Assembly (NCBI RefSeq): GCF_014837145.1
Contig: NZ_JACYFS010000001.1
Coordinates: forward strand, 806,001 to 870,000
DNA length: 64,000 bases
Direction of reading: 5' to 3'
Source of the DNA: Chryseobacterium caseinilyticum
GTDB lineage: Bacteria; Bacteroidota; Bacteroidia; Flavobacteriales; Weeksellaceae
The notes under the pieces: model-generated
The model's database searches: none
The model's input: the letters and a program-made list of their open reading frames with translations, nothing else
Told to the model about the DNA's origin: nothing
Position numbers and translations under genes: made by a program
Shown here: positions 1 to 7,840 of the stretch, piece by piece
Position numbering within the stretch: position 1 is the first letter of the stretch
Layout of the letters: each line of letters opens with the position of its first letter

Positions 1-436
1 TAAGAACAATTCCTCCCGTACATTTTCTGTCACGAACGGTAAAAGACAATTCCGGTGTAGGTCTGTGGTCTTTGAAAAGCAAAACTTTTATTCCGTTTGC
101 CGTCAATACATCAGCCACCAGTTTTCCGAATTCTTTTGAGTTGTGGCGTACATCATAAGCGATAGCTACACTAATTTCTTCATTTGGAAATTGCTTTAAC
201 ATATAGTTCGCAAGTCCCTGTGTTGCCTGACCTAACGTGTATTTATTTAAACGGTTGGTTCCAACGCCCATCACGCCTCTCATTCCTCCTGTTCCGAATT
301 CTAATTCACGGTAGAAAGAATCTTCTAAGTCAGGAGAATTGCTGTTGATTAAAGCCTGAACGGCGTCTTTTGTTTCCTGATCGAATGTGTCGCTAAGCCA
401 AAGTTGTGCTTTTTCTAATGTGGATATTTCTGACAT
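1..436 (-). CDS. phospho-sugar mutase (alpha-D-phosphohexomutase), N-terminal part
   Basis: The first 145 codons are in the window; the gene runs off the left edge. The start is the ATG complementary to 434-436 and the product begins MSEISTLEKAQLWL. The stretch around residues 45-60 (ELEFGTGGMRGVMGVGTNRL) is the conserved N-terminal sugar-binding segment of phosphoglucomutase/phosphomannomutase. The family interconverts hexose-1-phosphates and hexose-6-phosphates in the cytoplasm. The catalytic phosphoserine loop (TASHNP type) would lie beyond the edge, so activity and substrate cannot be judged. It is the last visible gene of a minus-strand run of envelope-related genes. Confidence 0.88.
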   Translation of the reverse strand, partial: MSEISTLEKAQLWLSDTFDQETKDAVQALINSNSPDLEDSFYRELEFGTGGMRGVMGVGTNRLNKYTLGQATQGLANYMLKQFPNEEISVAIAYDVRHNSKEFGKLVADVLTANGIKVLLFKDHRPTPELSFTVRDRKCTGGIVL

Positions 437-455
437 ATTATATTTTTGTGTCTAT

Positions 456-797
456 TTAATTACTAACTGCTGCTGGTATAAAACTGCCAATTCCGGCTAC
501 TGCTAAAATTCCTGCAATTAACACGACAGTTTTTCCTGTGCTGGGCTTTTTTATCTGTAATATTTTGTTCTTGTTAAGCTTAATTTCTTGATCTTTCTGT
601 TTTCCAGTGATGGAATCCTTTGTCTGACTGACGAACTTAAACTGTCTGATCTTTTTATAATCTCTGGTTTCTATGATATAATTTGTATTCTGCTGCAAAA
701 CTGAATAATCAAAATTATTGTCAGAGCTGACTTTTGTTGACACACAAGATGTTACCAAAACAAATGTCACAGAGAAGCAAATTAAAAGTTTCTTCAT
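456..797 (-). CDS. small lipoprotein of unknown function
   Basis: A 113-residue protein. It starts MKKLLICFSVTFVLVTSC, a lipoprotein signal with lipobox VTSC, so it is probably anchored in the envelope. The middle is basic and polar (KKIRQFKF, KNKILQIKKP). The C-terminus has a hydrophobic segment at about residues 90-110 (VVLIAGILAVAGIGSFIP) that could be a membrane helix. I do not recognise a family. It lies 33 bases after the GIN-domain lipoprotein and 19 bases before the phosphohexomutase start on the same strand, so co-transcription is likely. Confidence 0.7.
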   Translation of the reverse strand: MKKLLICFSVTFVLVTSCVSTKVSSDNNFDYSVLQQNTNYIIETRDYKKIRQFKFVSQTKDSITGKQKDQEIKLNKNKILQIKKPSTGKTVVLIAGILAVAGIGSFIPAAVSN

Positions 798-830
798 TTT
801 TAAATGGATAAAAACTGATTATTAAATCTA

Positions 831-1535
831 TTATTGCAATTTTTTATTCTCCACCTTCGTTGTTTTCTCCACTTTAAAGGCACGGATTGGATCGTTGTAA
901 TATACAAATTTTGAAGTATTCTGAATATTTCCTTTCAAAGAATCTTTCACATTGACCTCTGCATAATTTCCGTTTTTGGAATCTATTTTTAAATTTTCGA
1001 TTCTCCAGTAAGGTGCAATCAGGCTTGCAGTATCTGAAATTTTGATGACTGCATCTTTGGTCTGTCCTAAAAAGTTGGCGCGGCTACGGTTCAGCATTTC
1101 CACTTCAGCCCTTCTGGTGTTTACGGAACCCATGAAAGTTGCATGATTTTTAAGATTTAATCTGAAATTATCGGTTTTAATTTCACTTGAAATATTCATC
1201 TCAACAGAATCTGCAATAGAAACTTTTTCAAGATTGTATTTAGAATAAATGATGACATTGTAGAAATCTACGCCTTTTGTCTTTCTGTTTTCTTTAATTG
1301 AAAGGGTTTTATCATTCACTTCCACATCCAGATTATCGGCAATGTTGGGATAAGTTTCAATCTCAACATAATTTTTGTTTCCCCGTGCATAGAAAACACG
1401 GAATTTCCCTTCCATTTCAAGATTTACAAATTCTTCAACATTTAGTTCCTTATTTTCGATGTTGCCTTCGGGGGAAATTTTTCCACACGAGATTACCAAC
1501 ACTGAAATTAGGATTGAATAAGCAACTTTTTTCAT
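831..1535 (-). CDS. GIN (DUF2807) domain lipoprotein
   Basis: A 234-residue protein with a lipoprotein signal (MKKVAYSILISVLVISC, lipobox VISC). After it comes a repetitive beta pattern (VEIETYPNIADNLDVEVNDKT..., FRLNLKNHATFMGSVNTRRAEVEML...) typical of the head GIN domain/DUF2807, a beta-helical fold common on Bacteroidetes surfaces. The molecular role of the family is unknown. The ATG overlaps the stop of the upstream lipoprotein by one base (TAATG), which suggests translational coupling. Family assignment is by pattern recognition. Confidence 0.78.
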   Translation of the reverse strand: MKKVAYSILISVLVISCGKISPEGNIENKELNVEEFVNLEMEGKFRVFYARGNKNYVEIETYPNIADNLDVEVNDKTLSIKENRKTKGVDFYNVIIYSKYNLEKVSIADSVEMNISSEIKTDNFRLNLKNHATFMGSVNTRRAEVEMLNRSRANFLGQTKDAVIKISDTASLIAPYWRIENLKIDSKNGNYAEVNVKDSLKGNIQNTSKFVYYNDPIRAFKVEKTTKVENKKLQ

Positions 1536-1918
1536 TATTTACTTTTTTTATAAAGCCACGTCAGTGGTTTACCTTCTGTATTGGTCAGAAGAAGATATTT
1601 ATCTTCCACTACCGAATAATTAAATTTTATTGGTTCGGGCAGATCAGAATACTGCATCGTTAAAATCCCGTTTTTTAAAATGTACGAACCTTTACTGTTA
1701 TTTTTACTTCCTAAAGATGAAAAAGACAAATCATTATTAAATTCCAAAGTGCCCGTTCCATTCTCCCTTTTGGTGTTATTCAGCATTTTACTGTCAACTT
1801 CACTGTTCTTTCCGTCATTAATACTGATAAATTCCCATCTGGCAGTAATTGATTCACTGGTTTTTAATTCCGAGCACGAAAATAAAAAGAAACTTAAAAT
1901 GAAGAGGCTCAACTTCAT
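1535..1918 (-). CDS. lipocalin-like lipoprotein, unknown function
   Basis: A 127-residue product with lipoprotein signal MKLSLFILSFFLFSC. The rest alternates short beta strands (ARWEFISIN, GTLEFNNDLSFSS, GSYILKNGILTMQYS) and ends in a conserved-looking LLLTNTEGKPLTWLYKK. This resembles the small lipocalin-like proteins annotated in flavobacteria, but I cannot assign a ligand. It sits 5 bases after the glycosyltransferase and overlaps the next gene by one base, so it is inside the operon. Confidence 0.66.
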   Translation of the reverse strand: MKLSLFILSFFLFSCSELKTSESITARWEFISINDGKNSEVDSKMLNNTKRENGTGTLEFNNDLSFSSLGSKNNSKGSYILKNGILTMQYSDLPEPIKFNYSVVEDKYLLLTNTEGKPLTWLYKKSK

Positions 1919-1923
1919 ACAAC

Positions 1924-2883
1924 TTATATCACTTCATCAATATTATAATTCTTATGCTCACGGTTTGTCCTGATAATCATTTCGCCTAAAAATCCTGCAA
2001 TGAAAAGCAAAGTTCCCATCAGCATCATTGTCAAAGCAATAAAAAACCAAGGATTATTGGTAATTAAATGACCGTAAATTCCGCGTGCAACATCAATCAG
2101 TTTTGAAACGCCCAGCCAGAAAGCTGAAAGAAAACCTACAATAAACATAATCGTTCCTACCGCCCCAAAAAAGTGCATGGGTCTTCCTCCAAAACGGCTT
2201 ACAAACCAAAGTGTTACCAAATCTAAAAAGCCTCTGATGAATCTTTCGGTTCCGAATTTTGAGGTTCCGTATGGTCTTGCCTGATGCGGAACTTCTTTCT
2301 CAGTGATTCTTCTGAAACCTGCATTGGCAGCCAAAACCGGAATGTAGCGGTGCATATCTCCGTACACATCAATTGATTTTACAACCTGCTTTTTGTATGC
2401 CTTCAAACCGCAGTTGAAATCATGAAGATAAACTCCCGAAACTTTTCTTGCCGCAGCATTGAAGAGTTTTGAAGGAATATTTTTTGTCATCACGTTATCA
2501 AAACGCTTTCTCTTCCAACCGGAAACGATGTCATAATTCTCTTCCATTACCATTCTGTAGAGTTCAGGAATTTCTTCGGGAAAATCCTGCAGATCGGCAT
2601 CCATTGTGATAATTACATCACCGTGAGTTCTTGCAAAAGCGGCATGAAGCGCCTGAGATTTTCCGTAGTTTTTAGAAAATTTGATCCCGTGAATCTGGGG
2701 ATGCTGTACTTTCAGATTCTCAATAATGCTCCACGAGAGATCTGTACTTCCGTCGTCTACAAACCAAACTTCGTAGGATAAATTGCTGGTTTCGCACGTT
2801 TTGTCAATTCTTGAAAAAAGTTGTTCCAAAGAATCTTCTTCGTTCAGCAACGGAATAACTATAGATAAATTTATATTATTCAA
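1924..2883 (-). CDS. family 2 glycosyltransferase, DPM1/GtrB-like
   Basis: A 319-residue enzyme. The N-terminal GT-A domain opens with LSIVIPLLNEE, carries DDGSTD at residues 43-48 and the metal-binding DAD at 95-97 (TMDADLQDFPEE). Two C-terminal membrane helices lie at about 236-262 and 276-300, followed by a short basic tail. This is the architecture of undecaprenyl/dolichyl phosphate glycosyltransferases such as GtrB, which load a sugar onto a lipid carrier at the inner membrane. The sugar is not predictable. The upstream neighbours are a toxin-antitoxin pair and then the DUF4199 gene. Confidence 0.9.
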   Translation of the reverse strand: MNNINLSIVIPLLNEEDSLEQLFSRIDKTCETSNLSYEVWFVDDGSTDLSWSIIENLKVQHPQIHGIKFSKNYGKSQALHAAFARTHGDVIITMDADLQDFPEEIPELYRMVMEENYDIVSGWKRKRFDNVMTKNIPSKLFNAAARKVSGVYLHDFNCGLKAYKKQVVKSIDVYGDMHRYIPVLAANAGFRRITEKEVPHQARPYGTSKFGTERFIRGFLDLVTLWFVSRFGGRPMHFFGAVGTIMFIVGFLSAFWLGVSKLIDVARGIYGHLITNNPWFFIALTMMLMGTLLFIAGFLGEMIIRTNREHKNYNIDEVI

Positions 2884-2907
2884 AATGAATTTTTATTTGC
2901 TTTAAAA

Positions 2908-3327
2908 TTAATTATTTCGGATATAATCTAATGCTTCATCAGGTGCAAAGACCGGAATTTCTGATGTAGAAAAATCTTTGATATTTCTTGTAACAATCCC
3001 CGTAATATTTTTTACCTGATGCGCACAGAAAATCTGAATAGCATCTTCGAAATCTTTATGATGAGATTTTAGAGATTTTTTGATGATATCTTCATCAACC
3101 GCAATTACATCTACAATCAGAAGCAAATCTTCCAAAACTTGCCTAATCTCATTTTCTTTGAAATGCTTTTTGCAAATATAATGTGCTGTTGCAATTGTAT
3201 GGGAAGATATAAAGATTGAAATTTTTTTAAGCTCACTTAATTCAAATATCTTTTTTGCCTCATAAAAAAAGTTCCCTCTCTCAATAATGAAATCTATTAC
3301 AATGTTAGTATCAATATAAAATTTCAT
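2908..3327 (-). CDS. PIN-domain toxin, VapC-like
   Basis: A 139-residue PIN domain. Acidic positions expected for the RNase centre are visible: D6 in FYIDTNIVID, E94/D95 in DFEDAIQ and D118 in TRNIKDF. VapC toxins cleave tRNA or rRNA when free of antitoxin. The ATG follows directly on the stop of the ribbon-helix-helix antitoxin with no gap, the usual toxin-antitoxin arrangement. RNase target unknown. Length is normal for the family and the gene looks intact. Confidence 0.86.
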   Translation of the reverse strand: MKFYIDTNIVIDFIIERGNFFYEAKKIFELSELKKISIFISSHTIATAHYICKKHFKENEIRQVLEDLLLIVDVIAVDEDIIKKSLKSHHKDFEDAIQIFCAHQVKNITGIVTRNIKDFSTSEIPVFAPDEALDYIRNN

Positions 3328-3585
3328 TTAGAGTAAATGTTTTTTTTCAAGATATTCTCTTCTGTAATTGTCTAAATCTTCATCGCTAACTTCCTTTGGA
3401 AATTTTAGACTTCCTGCAAGTTTTCGAACAATCGGAGACATTTCTTCCTCATCTGTTTTTTCCATTACTAAACTCTCCAGATACTTCTGCACCATCTCAG
3501 AAAGGCTTCTCTGCGTACCTTTTGCATATTTTTTAGCCTTTTCGATGACGCTCTTTTCAATTGTTAATGTTAATTTAGTTGTCAT
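3328..3585 (-). CDS. ribbon-helix-helix antitoxin, DUF6364-like
   Basis: 85 residues. The N-terminus (TKLTLTIEKSVIEKAKKYAKG) has the beta strand plus helix of a ribbon-helix-helix DNA-binding domain. The acidic, flexible C-terminal half (TDEEEMSPIVRKL..., VSDEDLDNYRREY) is what usually wraps the PIN toxin. It is the first gene of the pair, so it should be made in excess and repress the shared promoter. A palindrome ACACGTGT lies just before the start codon. Confidence 0.84.
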   Translation of the reverse strand: MTTKLTLTIEKSVIEKAKKYAKGTQRSLSEMVQKYLESLVMEKTDEEEMSPIVRKLAGSLKFPKEVSDEDLDNYRREYLEKKHLL

Positions 3586-3586
3586 A

Positions 3587-3634
3587 ACACGTGTATTTTA
3601 AGCAAATATACGTATTGTAAAATATATCTGCAAA
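3587..3634 (-). promoter_or_regulatory. promoter and operator of the toxin-antitoxin operon
   Basis: Reading the minus strand, TTTG (complement of 3631-3634), 20 bases, then TATATTTG (complement of 3603-3610) form a very good Bacteroidetes promoter. The perfect palindrome ACACGTGT at 3587-3594 sits between the predicted transcription start and the antitoxin ATG (3585). It is a natural candidate operator for antitoxin autoregulation. Confidence 0.7.
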
Positions 3635-3637
3635 ATT

Positions 3638-4234
3638 TTACGCAGCTTCCTCGTCTTCAGGCTTTGATTTTGTTCTGAAAAATGCTCCGAAAAACAATGA
3701 CAAAATTAGGTAAAATATCAGTATCGCTGCAAAATATCCCGCAAAATGACTTGCTGAAAGCATATCTTTTCCTTTCACTGCTTCGTCGCTTACTCTCTGA
3801 AGGGTTTCCTTATACTTTTGCTCCAGTTCATCAATGTCTTTCTGGTGTTTTAACACCTTTTTTGCGGAGGTGTACTCTGCATTTAATTCAGTTCTCTGCC
3901 TTTCTACATACTGATAATTCAAAAGTTTTTTGGCATCCATGTCAACAAAATTCAGGAAGAGAAAAATGGTGATTACCGACAAAAATCCACCGATGAACAT
4001 GGGATAAAATGCTCTGCTGAAGGCTTCCTTAAAAGTTACATAACGGTTATTGTTCCAGTGGGTTTTTACAGACCAAAAGGCAGTTCCGGCATATAAAACG
4101 GGAAGAAGGAAAGCATTCACTTTCAGTGAGATATCAAAATAATTGATTCCGGAGAAAAAGACATATACTACAAAAAAGACAATCATTGTAGCAATAAAAA
4201 GGATAATTCCAAAGGTGGTAGGACTTTTAGTCAT
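3638..4234 (-). CDS. DUF4199 membrane protein
   Basis: 198 residues with four predicted membrane helices at about 8-28, 36-55, 78-97 and 164-187. Between the third and fourth lies a charged, coiled-coil-like stretch at about 105-155 (YVERQRTELNAEYTSAKKVLKHQKDIDELEQKY). This layout matches DUF4199, a Bacteroidetes family of unknown function often found next to a GT2 enzyme. Here the toxin-antitoxin pair lies between it and the GT2 gene. Confidence 0.82.
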   Translation of the reverse strand: MTKSPTTFGIILFIATMIVFFVVYVFFSGINYFDISLKVNAFLLPVLYAGTAFWSVKTHWNNNRYVTFKEAFSRAFYPMFIGGFLSVITIFLFLNFVDMDAKKLLNYQYVERQRTELNAEYTSAKKVLKHQKDIDELEQKYKETLQRVSDEAVKGKDMLSASHFAGYFAAILIFYLILSLFFGAFFRTKSKPEDEEAA

Positions 4235-4332
4235 GTTTAAAAATTTACAAAAAGATGAAAAATTATTAACTTAAATTTCAGCCGATTAGCCTTAATTTAG
4301 TAGGTTTTCATCCGATTTTTCTGTTATACAGT

Positions 4333-4362
4333 TTTGAGGTTTAATATTAATTCTTATATTTG
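4333..4362 (+). promoter_or_regulatory. promoter of the SRP RNA
   Basis: TTTG at 4333-4336, an 18-base spacer, then TATATTTG at 4355-4362, matching the Bacteroidetes TTTG/TAnnTTTG consensus. The RNA begins 4-5 bases later, where a transcription start is expected. Confidence 0.8.
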
Positions 4363-4366
4363 CAAC

Positions 4367-4458
4367 GGCAAGTCCTAAACAACCAGCTCCTGAGAATCCT
4401 CCAGGGTGGGAACGCAGCAAAGGTAATTGGTTGAGCGGTGTGATTTAGGTAGCTTGCC
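4367..4458 (+). ncRNA. ffs: signal recognition particle RNA, small bacterial type
   Basis: A hairpin RNA of about 92 bases. The ends GGCAAG (4367-4372) and CTTGCC (4453-4458) pair. The apical part holds the conserved SRP loop region (CCAGGGTGGGAACGCAGCAA, about 4391-4410) with the asymmetric GGAA/GCAGCA signature bound by Ffh. It works with Ffh to target membrane proteins co-translationally. A strong promoter precedes it and a T-run follows at once. The exact ends are set by the terminal pairing and could shift by a few bases. Confidence 0.93.
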
Positions 4459-4473
4459 ATTTTTTATTTTTTT

Positions 4474-4528
4474 AAATTAAGAGATTAAGATGATTTTATT
4501 TAAATTACTTAATCTCTTAATTTTTTTT
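4474..4528 (+). terminator. long perfect hairpin with T-run after the SRP RNA
   Basis: Arms 4474-4489 and 4508-4523 are perfectly complementary over 16 bp, with an 18-base loop, and are followed by eight Ts from 4521. It would stop transcripts coming from the SRP RNA, and it separates that gene from the convergent metal-dependent hydrolase. Confidence 0.75.
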
Positions 4529-4529
4529 G

Positions 4530-5216
4530 TTATATCCCGAATGTTTCTCCTAATTTCGGTAAAATCAATTCCACATTTTTTTCTGCAAAATGCTTTTGTG
4601 CTTCCTGATGATCGATTTCTATCGGAGCGAAAGTGTCAAAATGACAACCGATAACTTTTGGAGTTTTCAGTAATTCCGCTGCTGCGAAAGCTGCTTTTCT
4701 TGCACACATCGTGTAATGACCTCCAACCGGAAGAATTGATAGGTCTAAATTCCCGTATAGAGCAGGAAATAACTGCATGTCTGACATTACCCCGGTATCT
4801 CCTGCCAAATAAATGTTTTTGCCTTCAGGCAGTCTGAATATATATCCAACAGGAACGCCTCCATAACTTCCGTCAGGGAACGAACTTGTATGATGAGCAG
4901 GAACCATTGAAATTTTTAAGTCATCGATTTTTGCCGAACCTCCGAGGTTGACATCGATTGTATTTTTTGCATTGTTGAAATAGCCACAGATTTCCGGAAC
5001 TCCAATAATCGTGGCTTCCGGATAATGTTCCAAAACCTCTTCCACATCAGCAATGTGATCTCCGTGTGCGTGTGTCAACAGAATATAATCTATTTTCTGA
5101 GCTGAGATTTCAAATCCTGATTCCGCCTTTTTGTAGTTGTAAAAAGGGTCGCAAAGAATCGTTTTGTCTTTATAAGTGAACAAAAAACAGTTTTGTCCTA
5201 AGAATTGTATTTTCAT
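4530..5216 (-). CDS. metal-dependent hydrolase, UPF0173/YtkL-type metallo-beta-lactamase fold
   Basis: 228 residues, the usual length of UPF0173 proteins. The signature HAHGDH (residues 49-54) is the metal-binding motif of the fold, and later conserved pieces AGDTGVM, PVGGHYTMCARKAAFAA and GCHFDTFAPI fit the family. The substrate of this group is not established. The protein has no signal peptide and should be cytoplasmic. Confidence 0.88.
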   Translation of the reverse strand: MKIQFLGQNCFLFTYKDKTILCDPFYNYKKAESGFEISAQKIDYILLTHAHGDHIADVEEVLEHYPEATIIGVPEICGYFNNAKNTIDVNLGGSAKIDDLKISMVPAHHTSSFPDGSYGGVPVGYIFRLPEGKNIYLAGDTGVMSDMQLFPALYGNLDLSILPVGGHYTMCARKAAFAAAELLKTPKVIGCHFDTFAPIEIDHQEAQKHFAEKNVELILPKLGETFGI

Positions 5217-5255
5217 TTTAATTATTTTTTAAATTTGATTTTACTCTTGAATAAT

Positions 5256-5555
5256 TTAATCATATGTGATAGGCTCATCACTGAAAGTATAATAATAAAC
5301 CAGATAAAAGCAATATAAAATAGTGAAGATTTGAATAATTGCAATGATCAAGTTATGCTGTAGCTTATTAACTAAAATTTTATAAGAAAAGATTGATAAA
5401 GTTGTTAAAACCATCGTCAACATCATTGCTTCAAAACTTAATTCAAAAACAGATGTATTTGAAAAAAATAATTCTTTAAATAATAAAACATAGAAGATCA
5501 CCGTAATTATGAGTGTGAGCCATGCCAATATTTTGTAGAAATATGCTTTTAACAT
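5256..5555 (-). CDS. small three-helix membrane protein, unknown
   Basis: 99 residues with three hydrophobic stretches at about 8-28, 38-58 and 66-90 and a short polar tail. I recognise no family. It lies 29 bases downstream of menA on the same strand and 39 bases before the hydrolase, so it is probably part of that transcription unit. It is AT-rich like many small flavobacterial membrane genes. Confidence 0.55.
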   Translation of the reverse strand: MLKAYFYKILAWLTLIITVIFYVLLFKELFFSNTSVFELSFEAMMLTMVLTTLSIFSYKILVNKLQHNLIIAIIQIFTILYCFYLVYYYTFSDEPITYD

Positions 5556-5584
5556 TTAATCCTAATTTTCCAGTTTTATTTGAA

Positions 5585-6517
5585 TTAAACTCCAAAATAA
5601 TTTAAACCCAAAACCGTCAAAACAGCCATTACCAGCGTCAAGATCCCCACCTGCTTTAGAAAAGGATCAAGCTCTCTTGGCGTTTTTACAGACATAATCT
5701 GTCTTCGAATTTTCATCATCGGTAAAAGCAAAATCATCACGATAAACACGTAATATTGTTGCGTCTGAAGGAATCCCTGGAGGCATAGAAATACAAAAAT
5801 CAAGATCACCGGAAGCTGCAGCAATACAATTTCGTAGATCATTGCATTTTTAAAACCGATTCTCAGTGCAAAACTGTTTTTACCTGATAATCTATCGCTT
5901 TCGATGTCTCTCATGTTGTTCAGGTTTAAGACAGCCATGCTCATCATTCCGATCGCTGCACCTGGAAGCAAGATATCCCAGCTGAAGGTCTTGGTGAACA
6001 GAAAATAACTTCCGCAAACGGAAACCAAACCAAAGAAAATGAACACGAAAATATCTCCCAATCCCATGTATCCGTAAGGTTTTTTACCGACAGTATAACC
6101 AATTGCGGCTAAAATACAGGCAACACCCAAACCAATGAATATGTAAAATTCATTCATGTGTTCTGGGATAAATGCCAAATATAAAAGTGCAACTGTAGCA
6201 AGAAACGACAGCGCTGAGAATACAATTACTGCATTTTTCATCTGTTTTGCTGTAATTCTCCCTGAGGCAACCGCTCTTGCTTCTGCTTCAGTGGCTCTTA
6301 CGGCATCAGTTCCTTTCACACCGTCACCGTAATCGTTGGCGTAGTTTGAAAGAATCTGATAAAGCAAAGTTACTAAAAGTGCCAGTGTAAATATTTTCCA
6401 GTCCCAGGTTCCGCCTTCGCTGTAAAGTCGCCATTTTGCGATAAATGATCCCATGATAATTCCGCTTAGGGACAGCGGTAGAGTTCTCAGCCTTGCGGCA
6501 TGTATCCAATCTTTCAT
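5585..6517 (-). CDS. menA: 1,4-dihydroxy-2-naphthoate polyprenyltransferase
   Basis: A 310-residue integral membrane prenyltransferase of the UbiA family that attaches the polyprenyl chain to DHNA in menaquinone synthesis. The first aspartate-rich motif is NDYGDGVKGTD at 61-71; the second is NNMRDIESD near 200. About eight or nine hydrophobic helices are visible. It follows menB on the same strand, separated only by a 70-base repeat-bearing gap. Confidence 0.93.
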   Translation of the reverse strand: MKDWIHAARLRTLPLSLSGIIMGSFIAKWRLYSEGGTWDWKIFTLALLVTLLYQILSNYANDYGDGVKGTDAVRATEAEARAVASGRITAKQMKNAVIVFSALSFLATVALLYLAFIPEHMNEFYIFIGLGVACILAAIGYTVGKKPYGYMGLGDIFVFIFFGLVSVCGSYFLFTKTFSWDILLPGAAIGMMSMAVLNLNNMRDIESDRLSGKNSFALRIGFKNAMIYEIVLLQLPVILIFVFLCLQGFLQTQQYYVFIVMILLLPMMKIRRQIMSVKTPRELDPFLKQVGILTLVMAVLTVLGLNYFGV

Positions 6518-6521
6518 AATG

Positions 6522-6583
6522 ATGAGTAATGGGCAATGAGTAATGAGTAATATGTCATTGCACAGTACCCATTACTCATTACT
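6522..6583. repeat. heptamer tandem repeat arranged as an inverted repeat
   Basis: Between menB and menA the plus strand carries about four tandem copies of a GTAATGA-like heptamer (GTAATGG, GCAATGA, GTAATGA, GTAAT; 6526-6551). After a short spacer comes the complementary form CATTACT CATTACT (6570-6583). Two perfect pairings are possible: 6522-6533 with 6568-6579 (12 bp), and 6539-6551 with 6571-6583 (13 bp). The RNA would form a hairpin in the menB-menA transcript. A 14-base piece recurs at 41147-41160. Confidence 0.8.
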
Positions 6584-6587
6584 TATA

Positions 6588-7424
6588 TTAAGAGATCCAC
6601 TGATCTTTTCCGAAATCCGGTTTTCTTTTTTCGAGGAAAGCGTTTCGGCCTTCTTTTGCTTCTTCGGTCATATAAGCCAGACGGGTTGCTTCACCTGCAA
6701 ATACCTGCTGACCAACCATTCCGTCGTCTGTTAAATTCATTGCAAATTTCAGCATTCTGATGGAAGTCGGAGATTTAGCCAGAATTTCCTGAGCCCATTC
6801 ATAAGCAGTGTCTTCCAAATCATCGTGAGGAATCACAGCATTCACCATTCCCATATCGAAAGCCTCCTGAGCTGAATAATTTCTACCTAAAAAGAATATT
6901 TCACGCGCTTTTTTCTGTCCGACCATTTTTGCTAAATATGCTGATCCATAACCGCCATCAAAACTGGTTACGTCGGCATCTGTCTGCTTGAAAATTGCGT
7001 GTTCTTTACTCGCCAAAGTAAGATCGCAAACTACATGAAGTGAATGACCACCACCTACAGCCCATCCCGGAACAACTGCAATTACAGCCTTAGGCATGAA
7101 GCGGATTAAACGCTGAACTTCAAGAATATTCAAACGGTGTCTTCCGTCTTCGCCAACATAACCCTGCTGACCTCTGGCTTTTTGGTCGCCGCCACTGCAG
7201 AATGCCCAGACTCCGTCTTTAGAGCTTGGTCCTTCACCTGAAAGCAATACTACACCAATAGACGAATCTTCTGAAGCATCATAAAAAGCATCATACAGTT
7301 CTGAGGTTGTTTTTGGTCTGAAAGCATTTCTGATTTCCGGTCTGTTGAAGGCAATTCTGGCTACGCCGTTGCATTTTTTATAGGTAATATCGTCGTATTC
7401 CTTCACGGTTTTCCACTCGATCAT
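6588..7424 (-). CDS. menB: 1,4-dihydroxy-2-naphthoyl-CoA synthase
   Basis: 278 residues of the crotonase fold, converting o-succinylbenzoyl-CoA to DHNA-CoA for menaquinone. Family hallmarks are the N-terminal IAFNRPEIRNAFRPKTTSEL, the SGGDQKARG oxyanion-hole region, VPGWAVGGGHSL, and the C-terminal MTEEAKEGRNAFLEKRKPDF seen in MenB. menA follows. With the TATCTTTG box 18 bases upstream this gene should lead the operon. Confidence 0.95.
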   Translation of the reverse strand: MIEWKTVKEYDDITYKKCNGVARIAFNRPEIRNAFRPKTTSELYDAFYDASEDSSIGVVLLSGEGPSSKDGVWAFCSGGDQKARGQQGYVGEDGRHRLNILEVQRLIRFMPKAVIAVVPGWAVGGGHSLHVVCDLTLASKEHAIFKQTDADVTSFDGGYGSAYLAKMVGQKKAREIFFLGRNYSAQEAFDMGMVNAVIPHDDLEDTAYEWAQEILAKSPTSIRMLKFAMNLTDDGMVGQQVFAGEATRLAYMTEEAKEGRNAFLEKRKPDFGKDQWIS

Positions 7425-7441
7425 TTTGTAATAATTTTGCC

Positions 7442-7449
7442 CAAAGATA
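7442..7449 (-). promoter_or_regulatory. -7 promoter box of menB
   Basis: The minus strand reads TATCTTTG, a perfect TAnnTTTG, 18 bases upstream of the menB start. I see no clear TTTG at the -33 position, so only the -7 element is annotated. Confidence 0.55.
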
Positions 7450-7671
7450 AGGATTTAGGGAGAAATTTTGAGTGGAAATTTAATGATAATACAACGGAAT
7501 TTAGTTTAAATTTTCTCTACTGATTCTATTTAACCTAATTTTTTCGGCTACCATCTATTCCAGATAATATTCGGGGTTAGGACAACCTTTTATACGACAT
7601 TCAAAAAATTATATTGCATCGACAGTAATTTAAAAATAAAAAAAAATTTATCACCCTATCGATATTTATAT

Positions 7672-7679
7672 TACATTTG
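7672..7679 (+). promoter_or_regulatory. -7 promoter box upstream of the repeat leader
   Basis: TACATTTG matches TAnnTTTG exactly; TTTA at 7647-7650, 21 bases upstream, may be the weak -33 element. Transcription would begin near 7685 and carry the 41-base repeats as a leader of about 300 bases into the DUF6261 gene. Confidence 0.5.
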
Positions 7680-7745
7680 AAAGACACAAACAATATTACG
7701 ATGAAAAAAAACAGAGTTCCGCTCCCCCACTTTTGGTTTAGGTTT

Positions 7746-7840
7746 TCCCAATTTGGGATTGTTTAAACTAAAACCAATTCTTCCCGTCCCAATTTGGGAC
7801 AGCTTCCCCTAAAACAGTTTTGCCCCGTCCCAATTTGGGA
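7746..7840. repeat. three palindromes phased at 41 bp
   Basis: The core CCCAATTTGGG occurs at 7747, 7788 and 7829, exactly 41 bases apart each time. Each is a near-perfect palindrome around a single central base; the middle copy extends to GTCCCAATTTGGGAC (7 bp arms). The first two 41-base units also share a CTAAAAC and a CCCGT segment, so this is a degraded tandem repeat. The period is not a multiple of three, which argues against coding. Confidence 0.85.

Noticed and set aside
7746..7840. CRISPR array
   Set aside because: Only three units, the repeated part is 11-15 bases and the intervening sequences are themselves related. No cas genes are present.
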